A DNA stretch of 64,000 nucleotides from positions 1 through 64,000 of the forward strand of contig NZ_BOMV01000042.1 of assembly GCF_016862375.1 (NCBI RefSeq). The letters are read 5' to 3'. Below, in pieces: positions 22,198-31,820 of the stretch; within the stretch, counting starts at the first letter, position 1; every line of letters starts with the position of its first letter. The stretch comes from Paractinoplanes rishiriensis. Its GTDB lineage: Bacteria > Actinomycetota > Actinomycetes > Mycobacteriales > Micromonosporaceae. Made by a program: the position numbers and the translations under genes. The notes under the pieces are model-generated. The model made no database searches. It saw only the letters and a program-made list of their open reading frames with translations, and was not told the DNA's origin.

Positions 22198-23337
22198 ATG
22201 GCGAACGGCGAAAGCGGAGTCGGCGGGGACGCCCCAGCCGGCGGCTTCGTCCAACTGCTCACCCCCGACGGCGAACGCATCGACAGCGTCACCACTGCTG
22301 ACGGCACGACGTACACCGTCGACTTCACCGACGACGAGTATCGCGATCTTTACCGGGACCTGGTGACCGTCCGGCGGCTCGACGCCGAGGCGACCGCCCT
22401 GCAACGCCAGGGCGAACTGGGCATCTGGGCCAGCCTGCTGGGCCAGGAGGCGGCCCAGGTCGGCTCGGGCCGGGCGATGCGACCGCAGGACATGGCCTTC
22501 CCCACCTACCGCGAGCACGGCGTCCTCTACACCCGCGGGATCGACCCGATCATGCCGTTCGGCCTGTTCCGGGGCGTCGACCAGGGTGGCTGGGACCCCA
22601 ACGAGTTCAAGTTCAACACGTACACCATCGTGATCGGCGCGCAGACCCTGCACGCCACCGGCTACGCCATGGGCATCACCATGGACGGCAAGACCGGCAA
22701 CGCCGACGGCGAGGCCGTGATCGCGTACTTCGGCGACGGCGCCACCAGCCAGGGCGACGTGAACGAGGCGTTCGTCTGGTCCGGCGTCTTCAACGCGCCG
22801 ATCGTGTTCTTCTGCCAGAACAACCAGTACGCGATCAGTGAGCCGCTGGAGCGGCAGACCCGCATCCCGCTGTACCGGCGGGCGCTCGGCTACGGCTTCC
22901 CGGGTGTCCGGATCGACGGCAACGACGTGCTGGCGAGCTACGCGGTCACCCGTGCCGCGCTCGACCAGGCCCGCAACGGCCAGGGCCCGACTCTGATCGA
23001 GGCGTACACCTACCGGATGGGCGCGCACACCAGTTCCGACGACCCGACCCGCTACCGGATCGCCAGCGAGGTCGAGTCATGGAAGGCCAAGGACCCGATC
23101 GCCCGGGTCAAGGCGTTCCTCGCCAAGCAGCAACTGGCCGACGACGCGTTCTTCGGCGAGGTCGACGACGACGCCAAGAAGCTCGCCCTGCACCTGCGCG
23201 AACGCGTACTGGAAATGCCCGACCCGCAGCCGGTGACCCTGTTCGACAACGTCTACCCGCACGGTTCGCCCGAGGTCGACGCCCAGCGCGCGTCGTTCGA
23301 GCAGTACCAGGCGTCGTTCGAGGGGAGCGCGCACTGA
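22198..23337 (+). CDS. 2-oxo acid dehydrogenase E1 alpha subunit
   Basis: 379 residues from ATG 22198, preceded by AGGGAGA. The thiamine diphosphate signature is GDGATSQGD followed about 25 residues later by CQNN (FFCQNNQYAI). The E1alpha phosphorylation-loop region (YRMGAHTSSDDPTRYR) is also clear. With E1beta and E2 encoded next, this is the decarboxylating enzyme of a pyruvate or branched-chain 2-oxo acid dehydrogenase. Actinomycetes normally use a one-chain AceE for pyruvate, so a branched-chain (Bkd) role, feeding branched fatty acid starters, is more likely. This last step is inference. Confidence 0.92.
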   Translation: MANGESGVGGDAPAGGFVQLLTPDGERIDSVTTADGTTYTVDFTDDEYRDLYRDLVTVRRLDAEATALQRQGELGIWASLLGQEAAQVGSGRAMRPQDMAFPTYREHGVLYTRGIDPIMPFGLFRGVDQGGWDPNEFKFNTYTIVIGAQTLHATGYAMGITMDGKTGNADGEAVIAYFGDGATSQGDVNEAFVWSGVFNAPIVFFCQNNQYAISEPLERQTRIPLYRRALGYGFPGVRIDGNDVLASYAVTRAALDQARNGQGPTLIEAYTYRMGAHTSSDDPTRYRIASEVESWKAKDPIARVKAFLAKQQLADDAFFGEVDDDAKKLALHLRERVLEMPDPQPVTLFDNVYPHGSPEVDAQRASFEQYQASFEGSAH

Positions 23338-24323
23338 TGAGCGAGAACATCAGCCTCGGCAAGGCCCTCAACCACGGCCTGCGCCGCTCCCTCGAGGACG
23401 ACTCCAAGGTCGTCATCATGGGCGAGGACGTCGGCAAGCTCGGCGGCGTCTTCCGCATCACCGACGGCCTGCAGAAGGACTTCGGCGAGGACCGGGTCAT
23501 CGACACCCCGCTCGCCGAGTCGGGCATCATCGGCACCGCGATCGGCCTGGCCATCCGCGGGTACCGCCCGGTCTGCGAGATCCAGTTCGACGGCTTCGTG
23601 TTCCCGGCGTTCGACCAGATCGTGGCCCAGGTGGCCAAGATGTACTACCGGTCGCTGGGCAACGTGAAGTTGCCGATCGTCATCCGGATCCCGTTCGGCG
23701 GCGGCATCGGCGCGGTCGAGCACCACTCCGAGTCGCCCGAGGCGTACTTCGCGCACACCCCCGGTCTCAAGGTGGTGAGCTGCGCGAGTCCCGCCGACGC
23801 CTACACGATGATCCGGCAGTCGATCCGTTCGGACGACCCGATCGTGTTCTTCGAGCCGAAGCGGCGCTACTGGGAGAAGGGCGAGGTCGACCTGGACGCC
23901 GACCTCTCCGGCGCGTACCCGCTGCACTCCGCCCGGGTGGCCCGCGCCGGCCGGGACGCGACGCTGCTCGCGTACGGCCCCATGGTCCGAACCGCGCTGG
24001 ACGCGGCGACGGCAGCGGCCGAGGACGGCCGCGATCTCGAGGTCATCGACCTGCGCTCGCTGTCCCCGCTGGACATGCCCACGGTCTATGACTCGGTGCG
24101 CCGCACCGGCCGGGTCGTGGTGGTGCACGAGGCGCCCGGCAACCTGGGTCTCGGCGCCGAACTGGCCGCCCGGATCACCGAGGAGTGCTTCTACTCGCTG
24201 GAGGCACCGGTGCTGCGGGTGACCGGCTACGACACGCCCTACCCGGCCGCCCGGGTCGAGGAGGAATACCTTCCCGACCTCGACCGCGTGCTGGACGCCG
24301 TCGACCGTTCGTTCGGCTGGTGA
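23337..24323 (+). CDS. 2-oxo acid dehydrogenase E1 beta subunit
   Basis: 328 residues from ATG 23337, which shares one base with the E1alpha stop (TGATG). It shows the transketolase pyrimidine-binding fold: GEDVGKLGGVFRIT near residue 30, DTPLAESGIIG near 60, and a C-terminal transketolase domain with the conserved RTGRVVVVHEAP block. It completes the alpha2beta2 E1 component. One-base overlap indicates coupled translation. Confidence 0.93.
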   Translation: MSENISLGKALNHGLRRSLEDDSKVVIMGEDVGKLGGVFRITDGLQKDFGEDRVIDTPLAESGIIGTAIGLAIRGYRPVCEIQFDGFVFPAFDQIVAQVAKMYYRSLGNVKLPIVIRIPFGGGIGAVEHHSESPEAYFAHTPGLKVVSCASPADAYTMIRQSIRSDDPIVFFEPKRRYWEKGEVDLDADLSGAYPLHSARVARAGRDATLLAYGPMVRTALDAATAAAEDGRDLEVIDLRSLSPLDMPTVYDSVRRTGRVVVVHEAPGNLGLGAELAARITEECFYSLEAPVLRVTGYDTPYPAARVEEEYLPDLDRVLDAVDRSFGW

Positions 24324-24328
24324 CGGCG

Positions 24329-25759
24329 ATGTCCAGGATCAAGGAGTTCACGCTGCCCGACCTGGGCGAGGGCCTGACCGAGGGCGAGATCCTGTCCTGG
24401 TTGGTCAAGGTGGGCGACAGCATCGAGCTCAACCAGCCGATCGTCGAGGTCGAGACGGCGAAGGCGGCGGTCGAGATCCCGGCCAAGTGGGCGGGCGTGG
24501 TCACCCGGATCTTCCACGAGGCGGGCAGCACGGTCGAGGTGGGCGCCCCCATCGTGGCGATCGACACCGACCCGTCCGGTGGTCCACTTTCAGATGGCGA
24601 CAAACTCCCCGAGCCGTCGGCGGAGTCGCTGGCGGCCGTCGAAATCGCGCCCGAGGAGGGTTCCGTCGAGCCCGGCCTGATCGGTGGTCCGGCTCCGGGG
24701 GGCCGCACGGCCGTCCTGGTGGGTTACGGCCCGAGAACCACAAGTGCCAAAAGACGACCAAGATCAAATGGTACGCGTACGGACCGCGCGACCACCCATC
24801 CCGACCCTTCACCGCCTGCGGCGGCTTCAGATCCGATCGTGGCCGCGCCACCCGCGAGCCGGCCCGCCCCCGAGCCCACACCGTCGGCTTCGACCGGTCC
24901 GGTGCTGGCGAAACCGCCGGTCCGCAAGCTGGCCCGCGATCTCGGCGTCGACCTGACCACGATTCCCGGCAGCGGCCCGATGGGCTCGGTGACCAGGGAC
25001 GACGTGCAGCGGGCGGCGGCCACACCGGCGCCCGCGGCGGCCGTTTACGACACAGCCCGCGAGCAGCGCATCCCGGTCAAGGGTGTCCGCAAGCTCACCG
25101 CGGAAAACATGGTCGCCTCGGCGTTCACCGCGCCACACGTCACCGAGTTCCTCACGGCCGACGTGACCCGCACCATGAAGGCCCTCGACAAGATCAGGGC
25201 CCGCCCCGAGTTCCGTGACCTCAAGGTCTCGCCGCTGCTGCTGGTGGCCAAGGCCGTGCTGCTCGCGGTCCGGCGGCACCCGATGGTCAACTCGACCTGG
25301 TCGGGCGCGACCGGCGAGATCGTGGTCAAGGACTACGTCAACCTGGGCATCGCGGCGGCCACCGAGCGCGGCCTGATCGTGCCGAACGTGAAGGACGCCG
25401 GCCGGCTCTCGCTGCGCGAGCTGGCCGAGGCCCTGAACACCCTGGTCCAGGTCGCGAAGTCGGGCAAGACCCCGCCGGCCGACATGTCCGGTGGCACGCT
25501 CTCGATCACCAACGTGGGCGTGTTCGGCGTCGACACCGGCACCCCGATCCTGCCGCCGGGCGAGTCCGCGATCCTGGCGGTCGGCGTGATCCGGCCTACA
25601 CCGTGGGTGCACAAGGACAAGATCAAGATCCGCCAGGTCACCACCCTGGCCCTGTCCTTCGACCACCGGATCATCGACGGCGAGCTGGGTTCGAAGTTCC
25701 TCCGGGACATCGGCGCGTTCCTCACCGACCCAGAGGCGGCACTGCTCGCCTGGACTTAA
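24329..25759 (+). CDS. Dihydrolipoamide acyltransferase E2 of the 2-oxo acid dehydrogenase complex
   Basis: 476 residues from ATG 24329. A GTG at 24320 in frame would overlap the E1beta stop and add three residues. An N-terminal lipoyl domain carries the lipoylation lysine in VETAKAAVE (K45). A disordered Pro/Ala/Arg linker follows (about 90-190). The E1/E3-binding domain comes next (KPPVRKLARDLGVDL, IPGSGPMGSVTRDDV), and then the acyltransferase core with the active-site motif SFDHRIIDG near the C-terminus. Only one lipoyl domain is present, typical of branched-chain E2. No E3 gene is next to it; a shared lipoamide dehydrogenase elsewhere is expected. Confidence 0.93.
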   Translation: MSRIKEFTLPDLGEGLTEGEILSWLVKVGDSIELNQPIVEVETAKAAVEIPAKWAGVVTRIFHEAGSTVEVGAPIVAIDTDPSGGPLSDGDKLPEPSAESLAAVEIAPEEGSVEPGLIGGPAPGGRTAVLVGYGPRTTSAKRRPRSNGTRTDRATTHPDPSPPAAASDPIVAAPPASRPAPEPTPSASTGPVLAKPPVRKLARDLGVDLTTIPGSGPMGSVTRDDVQRAAATPAPAAAVYDTAREQRIPVKGVRKLTAENMVASAFTAPHVTEFLTADVTRTMKALDKIRARPEFRDLKVSPLLLVAKAVLLAVRRHPMVNSTWSGATGEIVVKDYVNLGIAAATERGLIVPNVKDAGRLSLRELAEALNTLVQVAKSGKTPPADMSGGTLSITNVGVFGVDTGTPILPPGESAILAVGVIRPTPWVHKDKIKIRQVTTLALSFDHRIIDGELGSKFLRDIGAFLTDPEAALLAWT

Positions 25760-25872
25760 GAAACTCAGTCCACATCCGTTGCCGACATTAGATCCTTAGG
25801 CAGGTGCGCAGCGTCACCCGCTGATTATTTGGCGACACGTCTCGATGCGAGGGATCATTGACTCGCATCGAG

Positions 25873-26031
25873 ATGAGGGATGTGAGCAGCACCATGAGCA
25901 TCGTCGACCGGGTACGCCGGCGTCGGCTGATCAACCGCCAGGACCGCGCCATCGACCGAGCGTGGCACTCGGCGCCCACCCAGGCCATGCGGGACGAGAT
26001 AGCGATCTTCGCCCAGCGCAGGACGTTCTGA
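25873..26031 (+). CDS. Small basic protein
   Basis: An unrecognised 52-residue protein from ATG 25873. In-frame starts GTG 25882 and ATG 25894 would give 49 or 45 residues. It is arginine-rich (SIVDRVRRRRLINRQDRAIDRAW) and ends in IFAQRRTF. The terminator hairpin starting 14 bases after its stop supports it as a real transcribed gene. Function unknown. Confidence 0.6.
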   Translation: MRDVSSTMSIVDRVRRRRLINRQDRAIDRAWHSAPTQAMRDEIAIFAQRRTF

Positions 26032-26044
26032 TCCACCAGACCAC

Positions 26045-26078
26045 GACGGCCCGTCCGGAGCAATCCGGGCGGGCCGTC
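26045..26078. terminator. Terminator hairpin after the small basic gene
   Basis: The arms 26045-26058 and 26065-26078 pair over 14 bases with one G-U pair, around a 6-base loop. No long T run follows, which is common for high-GC terminators. Confidence 0.7.
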
Positions 26079-26330
26079 GCATGTTTGAAGAGTCGCTTAA
26101 AGATCAGTTCGGCGTCCCCTCCGGGGCGTACACCGGGATTCCGAGGGCAGCGTCGGCCCGGTACGGTGGGGCACGGTCCCCCGGGCTGGCTCGGCCGGTC
26201 GGCACGAGGGCCGGTCGGCACGAGGGGCTGCACGGCCTGGCCTCAGAGCTGGGCACGACTCGCCGTGTGAATGGCCGGTGAGTCGCGTCCGTGTAAAGCT
26301 GGCGCGGCCGCACTGATGGAGGAGGCGCTC

Positions 26331-29300
26331 ATGACGTCCGAGGGGCACTACGCCGGTACGCAGCCGGCCGAGGCCACGTCGGGCGGACCCACGTCGGACG
26401 GCTTCCCGCCGGACTCCGACGGTCAGCGGGTCTCCGGCCGGGCTTCGGCCCCGCCCCCCGCCGACGGTTTCCCCAGCTCCTATGCACCGCCGCCGCCGAA
26501 CACGCCGAACGGTGGCTCGCCCTTCGTGGTTCCCGCGGTACGCACCTTCGGCTCCGGCTCAGACTCCGCCGCCAGCCAGCCGGCCGGCACCTCGTACGGC
26601 TCGGCCCGGGTGCCGCAGCCCGACGACCAGTCGGCCCAGCTTCCCCAGCGCCAGGCCGCCTCGCCCTACGGTTCGGTGTCGCCCGGCAACCCTGGGTCGC
26701 CCTACGGTTCGGTCGCGCCCGCCGCAGGTAACAATTTCGCCTCGCCTTTCGCCCCCACCGCCGGCGCCGGTGACGCACCGTCTCCGCCTTTCGTGCCGGC
26801 CTCCGGCAACGCCCCCGAGCCGCCCAGCTCGGCGTGGGCCCCGCAGACCGCACCCGGCGCCGCCGAGGGCGCCGACAACCCGATCCCGCTCCCGCAGCGC
26901 ACCCCGTCAACGGTCGACCCGGCCACCATCGGCGAGTTCGACGGTTTCGCGGCCGGCACCCCCGGCCGCGGCTCGGTCGGCGCCCAATCCGGTGCCCAAT
27001 CCGGTGCCCAGCCCGACCCGGGCACCGGCCGCCCGCCCGGCCTCTCCGCGTTCGGCGACCAGCGCGTCCGCGTCCCCGGCGCCACCCTGACCGACCTGCC
27101 CGACGCCGCCGGCCGCAGCGACAACGGCCGCTCCGGCGACAGCGGCGGCTTCCCGGCCCGCGGCCCCGGCGACGACCGCAACGCCGACTCCGGCGGCTTC
27201 CCGCTGCGCACCGGCGGCAGCGCCACCTTCCCGACCCGCCGAGGCGACAGCGGCGGCGGCTTCCCGCTGCGCGGCAACGGCGAGCCCACCGGCACCGGCT
27301 TCGCCGCCGCGGCCCGCCCCGAGATCCCCGGCCAGCCCGGCGACCTGCCGATCCGCAGTCAGCAGCCCCCCTACGCGGCACCCACGGCCGGCTCGCCGTT
27401 CAGCGCCTTCGGCCCTCCGCCGTCCGAGCAGCAGCAGTCCGAGCCGCACCCCTACGCGCGCCCCGACGCCGCGCCCGCAGCCGACCCCTTCGGCCGCCGC
27501 CCCGACGCCGCGCCCCCAGCCGACCCCTTCGGCCGCCGCCCCGACGCCGAGTCCGACCCGTTTGGCCGCCCGGCCGCCGCGGCCTCCTCCTTCGGCGCGG
27601 CCCGGCCCGACGACGCGACATTCGGCGCCGCTAGACCGGCTTCCCCGGCGGCCGCCTACGGCACGGCCCGTCCCGAGTCTCCTCGCTCGGAGTCTGCCCT
27701 TCCCGAATCGGCCCATCCCGACTCGACCCGCCCCGACTCCGCTCGCCCCGACTCCGCACGCCCCGACGAGTCGGCCTTCGGCGCCACGGCCATGCCGGCT
27801 TCGCCGGCACCCGTCTACGGTTCGGCCCGTCCCGGCGCCGACCAGCCCACCGGCACGGCCTACGGCTCCGCCCGCCCCGCCTCACCGGCCGCCGCGCCCG
27901 CCGAAGCGACCTACGGCACGGCCCGCCCGGAACCGGCGTCACCCGCGCCGACCTACGGCACCGCCCGCCCCGGCGACAATGCGGCGTTCGGCAGCCCGCA
28001 GCCGACCTACGGCACCGCGCGCCCTCGCGTCGACGCCGAGGACGCCCCGCAGCCGGCCTCACCCACCGCCTACGGCAGCGCGAAGCCGGCCACCCCGTTC
28101 GCCGACGGCGACCCGGCCGCCTTCGACGGTGCGCCCAAGTCCCCGTCCTCGGGCACGCCCTACGGCAACGTCTCCGACGCGGACAGCCCGTTCGCGCAGC
28201 GACCCGCCTCCGGCTCACCCTTCGGCGCCGCACCCGAACCGACCTCCGCACCCAACCCGTTCAGCGGGCCCGCGACATTCGGCGACGCAGCCGACTCGGC
28301 ACCCTCGGACAGCCCGTTCGGACAGCGACCTGCTTCCGGCTCACCCTTCGGTGGCGCAGCCGACCCGGCGCCGGACAGCCCGTTCGCCCAGCGGCCCTCC
28401 TTCGGCGCCGCACCCGAACCGGCCTCCTCCGGCAACCCGTTCGGCAGCGCACAGGAGCCCGCCTCCGGCTCGCCCTACGGCAGCGCACCTGAGCCGGCGC
28501 CCGACCATCCGTTCGGACAGCGGCCTCCCTACGGCGGCGCACCCGAATCGGCGCCGGACAGCCCGTTCGGACAGCGACCCGCCTCCGGATCGCCCTTCGG
28601 CAGCCCGGAGCAGCCTTCTACCGGATCGCCGTTCGGCAGCGCGCCGGGCTCTGCGCCGGACAGCCCGTTCGGACAGCGACCCGCCCCCGCATCGCCGTTC
28701 GGCGGCCCGGCCGAGCCGGACAGCCCGTTCGGCAGCACGCCTCCGCGCGCCTCGTCGCCGTCGCCGTTCGGTGACTCGCCCGAGCCCGCGTCTCCGGCCG
28801 GCGACGAGCACGCTCTCTACCGGCGTCCCGAGGCTCCGGGTTCGGAGTCCGAGTTCCCGCAGCGGGTTCCGGGGGCCGCGCTCGGGTCCGGTGGCGAGAC
28901 CCGCGGCGGGGCCGTGCCGCAGCCGCGTGACCCGGCCGAGCCGGGCGGCGCGGTGGGTTCCGCTCGGCCGGTGACGGCCAGTGCATCGGTGCCGTCGGCC
29001 AGCCGGGTTGCGCCGGTCGATCCGGGTGAGTTGCCGCCGCCGGCCGCGGCACCGCAGGCTCGGGTTTACGGGCGGCCCGCCGAGCCGGCCGCAGAACCGT
29101 CCGACGATGTCGACCAGCAGCACGAGGCGTCGCCGTTCGACAACCGCACCGACAGCGACCGCCGCCCGTTCGGGGACGGCCCGGATGCGGGCCGGCCCGC
29201 TCCGACCGGGTTCGGCTCACCCGCGTACCCCCAAAATCCGAACGTGCCCGATGTCGCCCCGCAGAGCCCGGCCCGTGCCTCAGCCCGCGCCTCGGCAAGT

Positions 29301-29936
29301 GCGCGCGTCGCGCCGCCGGCGCCGGACCAGCAGCCGGGCAGCGCGCCGCCGTTCCCGCCGTTCGGCAGCCCGCCGCCGCCCGGCACCGGCATGAAGCCCG
29401 AGCACTACGGCGAGATGACCACCGACATCGCCGGCCGGGGACAGGATCACCAGTTCCCGCCGCCGCCCGAGGGCGAGATGCGGATGGGTGGGCTCTTCCC
29501 GGGGCCGGCCAGCCGCGCCACGGTGACCCCGCCGTCGCCGGACGACACCACCAACTGGCCCGGGACGGGTGACCAGAACCGGTTCGACAACTTCAAGCCC
29601 GAGGCCACCCCGGCCAAGCCGGAGACGCCAAACGTGAAGATGTTTCCCATTCTGATCGCGGTCGTGATCGGTGCGGTGGTGCTGCTGGGCAGCGCGATCG
29701 GCATCGTTTACCTGGTCTCCGGCGACGGGGACGAGACGTTCAGCGTGAGCACCGGCGAGTGCGTGAAGCGCGAGGGGAACGCCGCGGTGAAGTCGGATTG
29801 CAGCGACGCGGCCTCGTTCGAGGTGGTGTCCATCGTGGACGACAAGGCGAACTGCGCGGACCCCGGTCAGCCGTACGTGATCAACCCGACCAGCGACGGC
29901 AAGAACCAGGTGCTCTGCCTCAAGCCGAAAGCCTGA
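26331..29936 (+). CDS. Giant FG/YG-repeat disordered membrane protein with C-terminal Cys domain
   Basis: About 1201 residues from ATG 26331, preceded by GGAGG. An in-frame ATG at 26271 is less likely. About 1100 residues are disordered and built from repeats such as SPFGQRPASGSPFG, xYGTARPxx and DPFGRRPDA, with roughly 30 FG and a dozen YG dipeptides. One transmembrane segment (MFPILIAVVIGAVVLLGSAI) lies about 100 residues from the end. The last ~80 residues form a small domain with four cysteines (GECVKREG, KSDCSD, KANCAD, VLCLKPKA) that resembles LppU-like domains of actinomycetes and would be outside the cell. The function is unknown. Shadow frames overlap it on both strands. Confidence 0.8.
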   Translation: MTSEGHYAGTQPAEATSGGPTSDGFPPDSDGQRVSGRASAPPPADGFPSSYAPPPPNTPNGGSPFVVPAVRTFGSGSDSAASQPAGTSYGSARVPQPDDQSAQLPQRQAASPYGSVSPGNPGSPYGSVAPAAGNNFASPFAPTAGAGDAPSPPFVPASGNAPEPPSSAWAPQTAPGAAEGADNPIPLPQRTPSTVDPATIGEFDGFAAGTPGRGSVGAQSGAQSGAQPDPGTGRPPGLSAFGDQRVRVPGATLTDLPDAAGRSDNGRSGDSGGFPARGPGDDRNADSGGFPLRTGGSATFPTRRGDSGGGFPLRGNGEPTGTGFAAAARPEIPGQPGDLPIRSQQPPYAAPTAGSPFSAFGPPPSEQQQSEPHPYARPDAAPAADPFGRRPDAAPPADPFGRRPDAESDPFGRPAAAASSFGAARPDDATFGAARPASPAAAYGTARPESPRSESALPESAHPDSTRPDSARPDSARPDESAFGATAMPASPAPVYGSARPGADQPTGTAYGSARPASPAAAPAEATYGTARPEPASPAPTYGTARPGDNAAFGSPQPTYGTARPRVDAEDAPQPASPTAYGSAKPATPFADGDPAAFDGAPKSPSSGTPYGNVSDADSPFAQRPASGSPFGAAPEPTSAPNPFSGPATFGDAADSAPSDSPFGQRPASGSPFGGAADPAPDSPFAQRPSFGAAPEPASSGNPFGSAQEPASGSPYGSAPEPAPDHPFGQRPPYGGAPESAPDSPFGQRPASGSPFGSPEQPSTGSPFGSAPGSAPDSPFGQRPAPASPFGGPAEPDSPFGSTPPRASSPSPFGDSPEPASPAGDEHALYRRPEAPGSESEFPQRVPGAALGSGGETRGGAVPQPRDPAEPGGAVGSARPVTASASVPSASRVAPVDPGELPPPAAAPQARVYGRPAEPAAEPSDDVDQQHEASPFDNRTDSDRRPFGDGPDAGRPAPTGFGSPAYPQNPNVPDVAPQSPARASARASASARVAPPAPDQQPGSAPPFPPFGSPPPPGTGMKPEHYGEMTTDIAGRGQDHQFPPPPEGEMRMGGLFPGPASRATVTPPSPDDTTNWPGTGDQNRFDNFKPEATPAKPETPNVKMFPILIAVVIGAVVLLGSAIGIVYLVSGDGDETFSVSTGECVKREGNAAVKSDCSDAASFEVVSIVDDKANCADPGQPYVINPTSDGKNQVLCLKPKA

Positions 29937-29978
29937 TCGACAACCAGATCGACAACCGGGTGTCATCCTGACCACCTT

Positions 29979-30009
29979 CGTGCCGTACCGGCCGGACCGG
30001 TACGGCACG
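29979..30009 (+). promoter_or_regulatory. Perfect 13-bp hairpin just before the NHL-thioredoxin start
   Basis: CGTGCCGTACCGG at 29979-29991 and its exact complement at 29997-30009 enclose 5 bases. It ends 8 bases before the ATG at 30018 and so covers the place where a ribosome site should be. It could be the terminator of the upstream FG-repeat gene, or a hairpin or operator controlling the downstream gene. No T run follows. Confidence 0.5.
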
Positions 30010-30017
30010 ATGGTCCG

Positions 30018-31805
30018 ATGACTGCGCGCGTGCGGGCGCCCGAACTGCGGGGGCGGGCCTGGCTGAACACCGGTGGCCGGGAGCTGACCCTGGCCGATCT
30101 CCGGGGCAAGATCGTCCTGCTGGACTTCTGGACCTTCTGCTGCATCAACTGCCTGCACGTGCTGGATGAGTTGCGGCCGCTCGAGGAGAAGTACGGCGAC
30201 GCGCTGGTGGTGATCGGCGTGCATTCGCCCAAGTTCGAGCACGAACGCGACCCGGCCGCGCTGGCCGCCGCGGTGGAGCGTTACGGCGTGCACCACCCGG
30301 TCGTCGACGACGTCGACATGCATCTCTGGCAGCAGTACGCGGCGAAGGCGTGGCCCACCCTCGCGGTGATCGACCCGACCGGCTATCTGGTCGCCTCGAT
30401 GGCCGGCGAGGGGCACGCCGAGGGCCTGTCCCGGCTGCTCGACGAACTGATCGCCAAGCACGGCGCGGACGGCACCCTACACCGCGGCGACGGCCCGTAC
30501 GTGCCGCCAACCCCCGCCGACACGCTGCTGCGCTTCCCCGGCAAGGCGATCGAACTGCCGGGCGGCAACCTGCTGGTCTCCGACTCGGCCCGGCACTCGC
30601 TGGCCGAACTCACCCCGGACGGCGAGACCCTGGTGCGCCGGATCGGCAGCGGCGAACGCGGCGACCCGTTCAACGAGCCGCAGGGCCTGCTCCTGCTGCC
30701 CGGCGAAGTGGCCGCCGCGGCCGGTTATGACGTCCTGGTGACCGACACGGTCCACCACCAGTTGCGCGGCGTCCGGCTGGCGACCGGCGAGGTGACCCTG
30801 GTGGCCGGTTCGGGCCGGCCGTGGCGGTCGGCCGTGGACGGTCCGCAGGACGCGCTGGCCGCCGACCTGTCCTCGCCCTGGGACCTGGCCTGGTTCGACG
30901 ACCGGGTGGTGATCGCGATGGCCGGCATCCACCAGCTGTGGTGGTTCGACCCGCGCGCCGGCCAGGTCGGCGTCTACGCCGGCACCACCGTGGAGTCGCT
31001 GCGCGACGGCACCCTCCCGGACGTGTGGATGGCCCAGCCGTCCGGTTTGTCCGCTACCGCGGATCGCCTGTGGATCGCCGACAGTGAAACTTCGGCACTC
31101 CGCTGGATCGCCGGTGACGCAATGCACACCGCAGCCGGTCAGGGCCTGTTCGATTTCGGTCATGTGGACGGTCCGGCCGCCGACGCGCTGTTCCAGCACC
31201 CGCTCGGCGTGGCGGCCCTGCCGGACGGCTCGGTCCTGGTGGCCGACACCTACAACGGCGCGGTCCGCCGCTTCGACCCGGCCACCGGCGAGGTGTCGAC
31301 GGTGGACGCCGGCCTGGCCGAGCCGAGCGACATCCTGGTCACCGCGTCCGGCGACGTCTTCGTGGTGGAATCGGCCGCGCACCGGCTCACCCGGCTGGCC
31401 CCCGGCGTGGTCAAGACGGTGACCGGCGAGCGGCACCACACCGAACGCCCGCCCGCCGCCATCGCCCCCGGCGCGCTGGTGCTGGACGTGGTCTTCACCC
31501 CCGCACCGGGCCAGAAGCTCGACACCCAGTTCGGCCCGTCCACCCGGCTCGAGATCTCCGCGGCCCCGCCCGAGTTGCTGCTCGCCGGCGCCGGCGTCAC
31601 CACCCAGCTGACCCGCACCCTGGAGGTCAACCCGGCGGTCGAGAAGGGTGTCCTCCAGGTCGTGGCCCAGGCCGCAACGTGCGACGTCGACGTGGAGTTC
31701 CCGGCGTGCCACCTGACCCGGCAGGACTGGGGCGTGCCGGTCGTGGTCACCCCGGGTGGCCCCGCGAGGCTGCCGTTGATCCTGCGAGGACTCGACCAGT
31801 CCTGA
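30018..31805 (+). CDS. Thioredoxin-like protein with NHL repeats (NHLRC2 type)
   Basis: 595 residues. Residues 1-150 form a thioredoxin/AhpC-TSA fold with FWTFCCINCLHVL, a CxxC (CINC) redox centre like that of human NHLRC2. Residues ~170-500 hold several NHL beta-propeller repeats (PGGNLLVSDSARHSLAEL, DGSVLVADTYNGAVRRFD and others). A C-terminal beta domain follows. There is no signal peptide, so it is probably cytoplasmic. Family members are widespread but poorly characterised. A thiol-redox function coupled to a propeller is inferred from domain content only. Confidence 0.87.
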   Translation: MTARVRAPELRGRAWLNTGGRELTLADLRGKIVLLDFWTFCCINCLHVLDELRPLEEKYGDALVVIGVHSPKFEHERDPAALAAAVERYGVHHPVVDDVDMHLWQQYAAKAWPTLAVIDPTGYLVASMAGEGHAEGLSRLLDELIAKHGADGTLHRGDGPYVPPTPADTLLRFPGKAIELPGGNLLVSDSARHSLAELTPDGETLVRRIGSGERGDPFNEPQGLLLLPGEVAAAAGYDVLVTDTVHHQLRGVRLATGEVTLVAGSGRPWRSAVDGPQDALAADLSSPWDLAWFDDRVVIAMAGIHQLWWFDPRAGQVGVYAGTTVESLRDGTLPDVWMAQPSGLSATADRLWIADSETSALRWIAGDAMHTAAGQGLFDFGHVDGPAADALFQHPLGVAALPDGSVLVADTYNGAVRRFDPATGEVSTVDAGLAEPSDILVTASGDVFVVESAAHRLTRLAPGVVKTVTGERHHTERPPAAIAPGALVLDVVFTPAPGQKLDTQFGPSTRLEISAAPPELLLAGAGVTTQLTRTLEVNPAVEKGVLQVVAQAATCDVDVEFPACHLTRQDWGVPVVVTPGGPARLPLILRGLDQS

Positions 31806-31820
31806 GGCCCGGCGGCCGGT

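Noticed and set aside
26329..28251. Overlapping Arg-rich frames on both strands of the FG-repeat gene
   Set aside because: They are frame-shifted readings of repeated GC-rich DNA with low-complexity RR/SR composition and no start signals.
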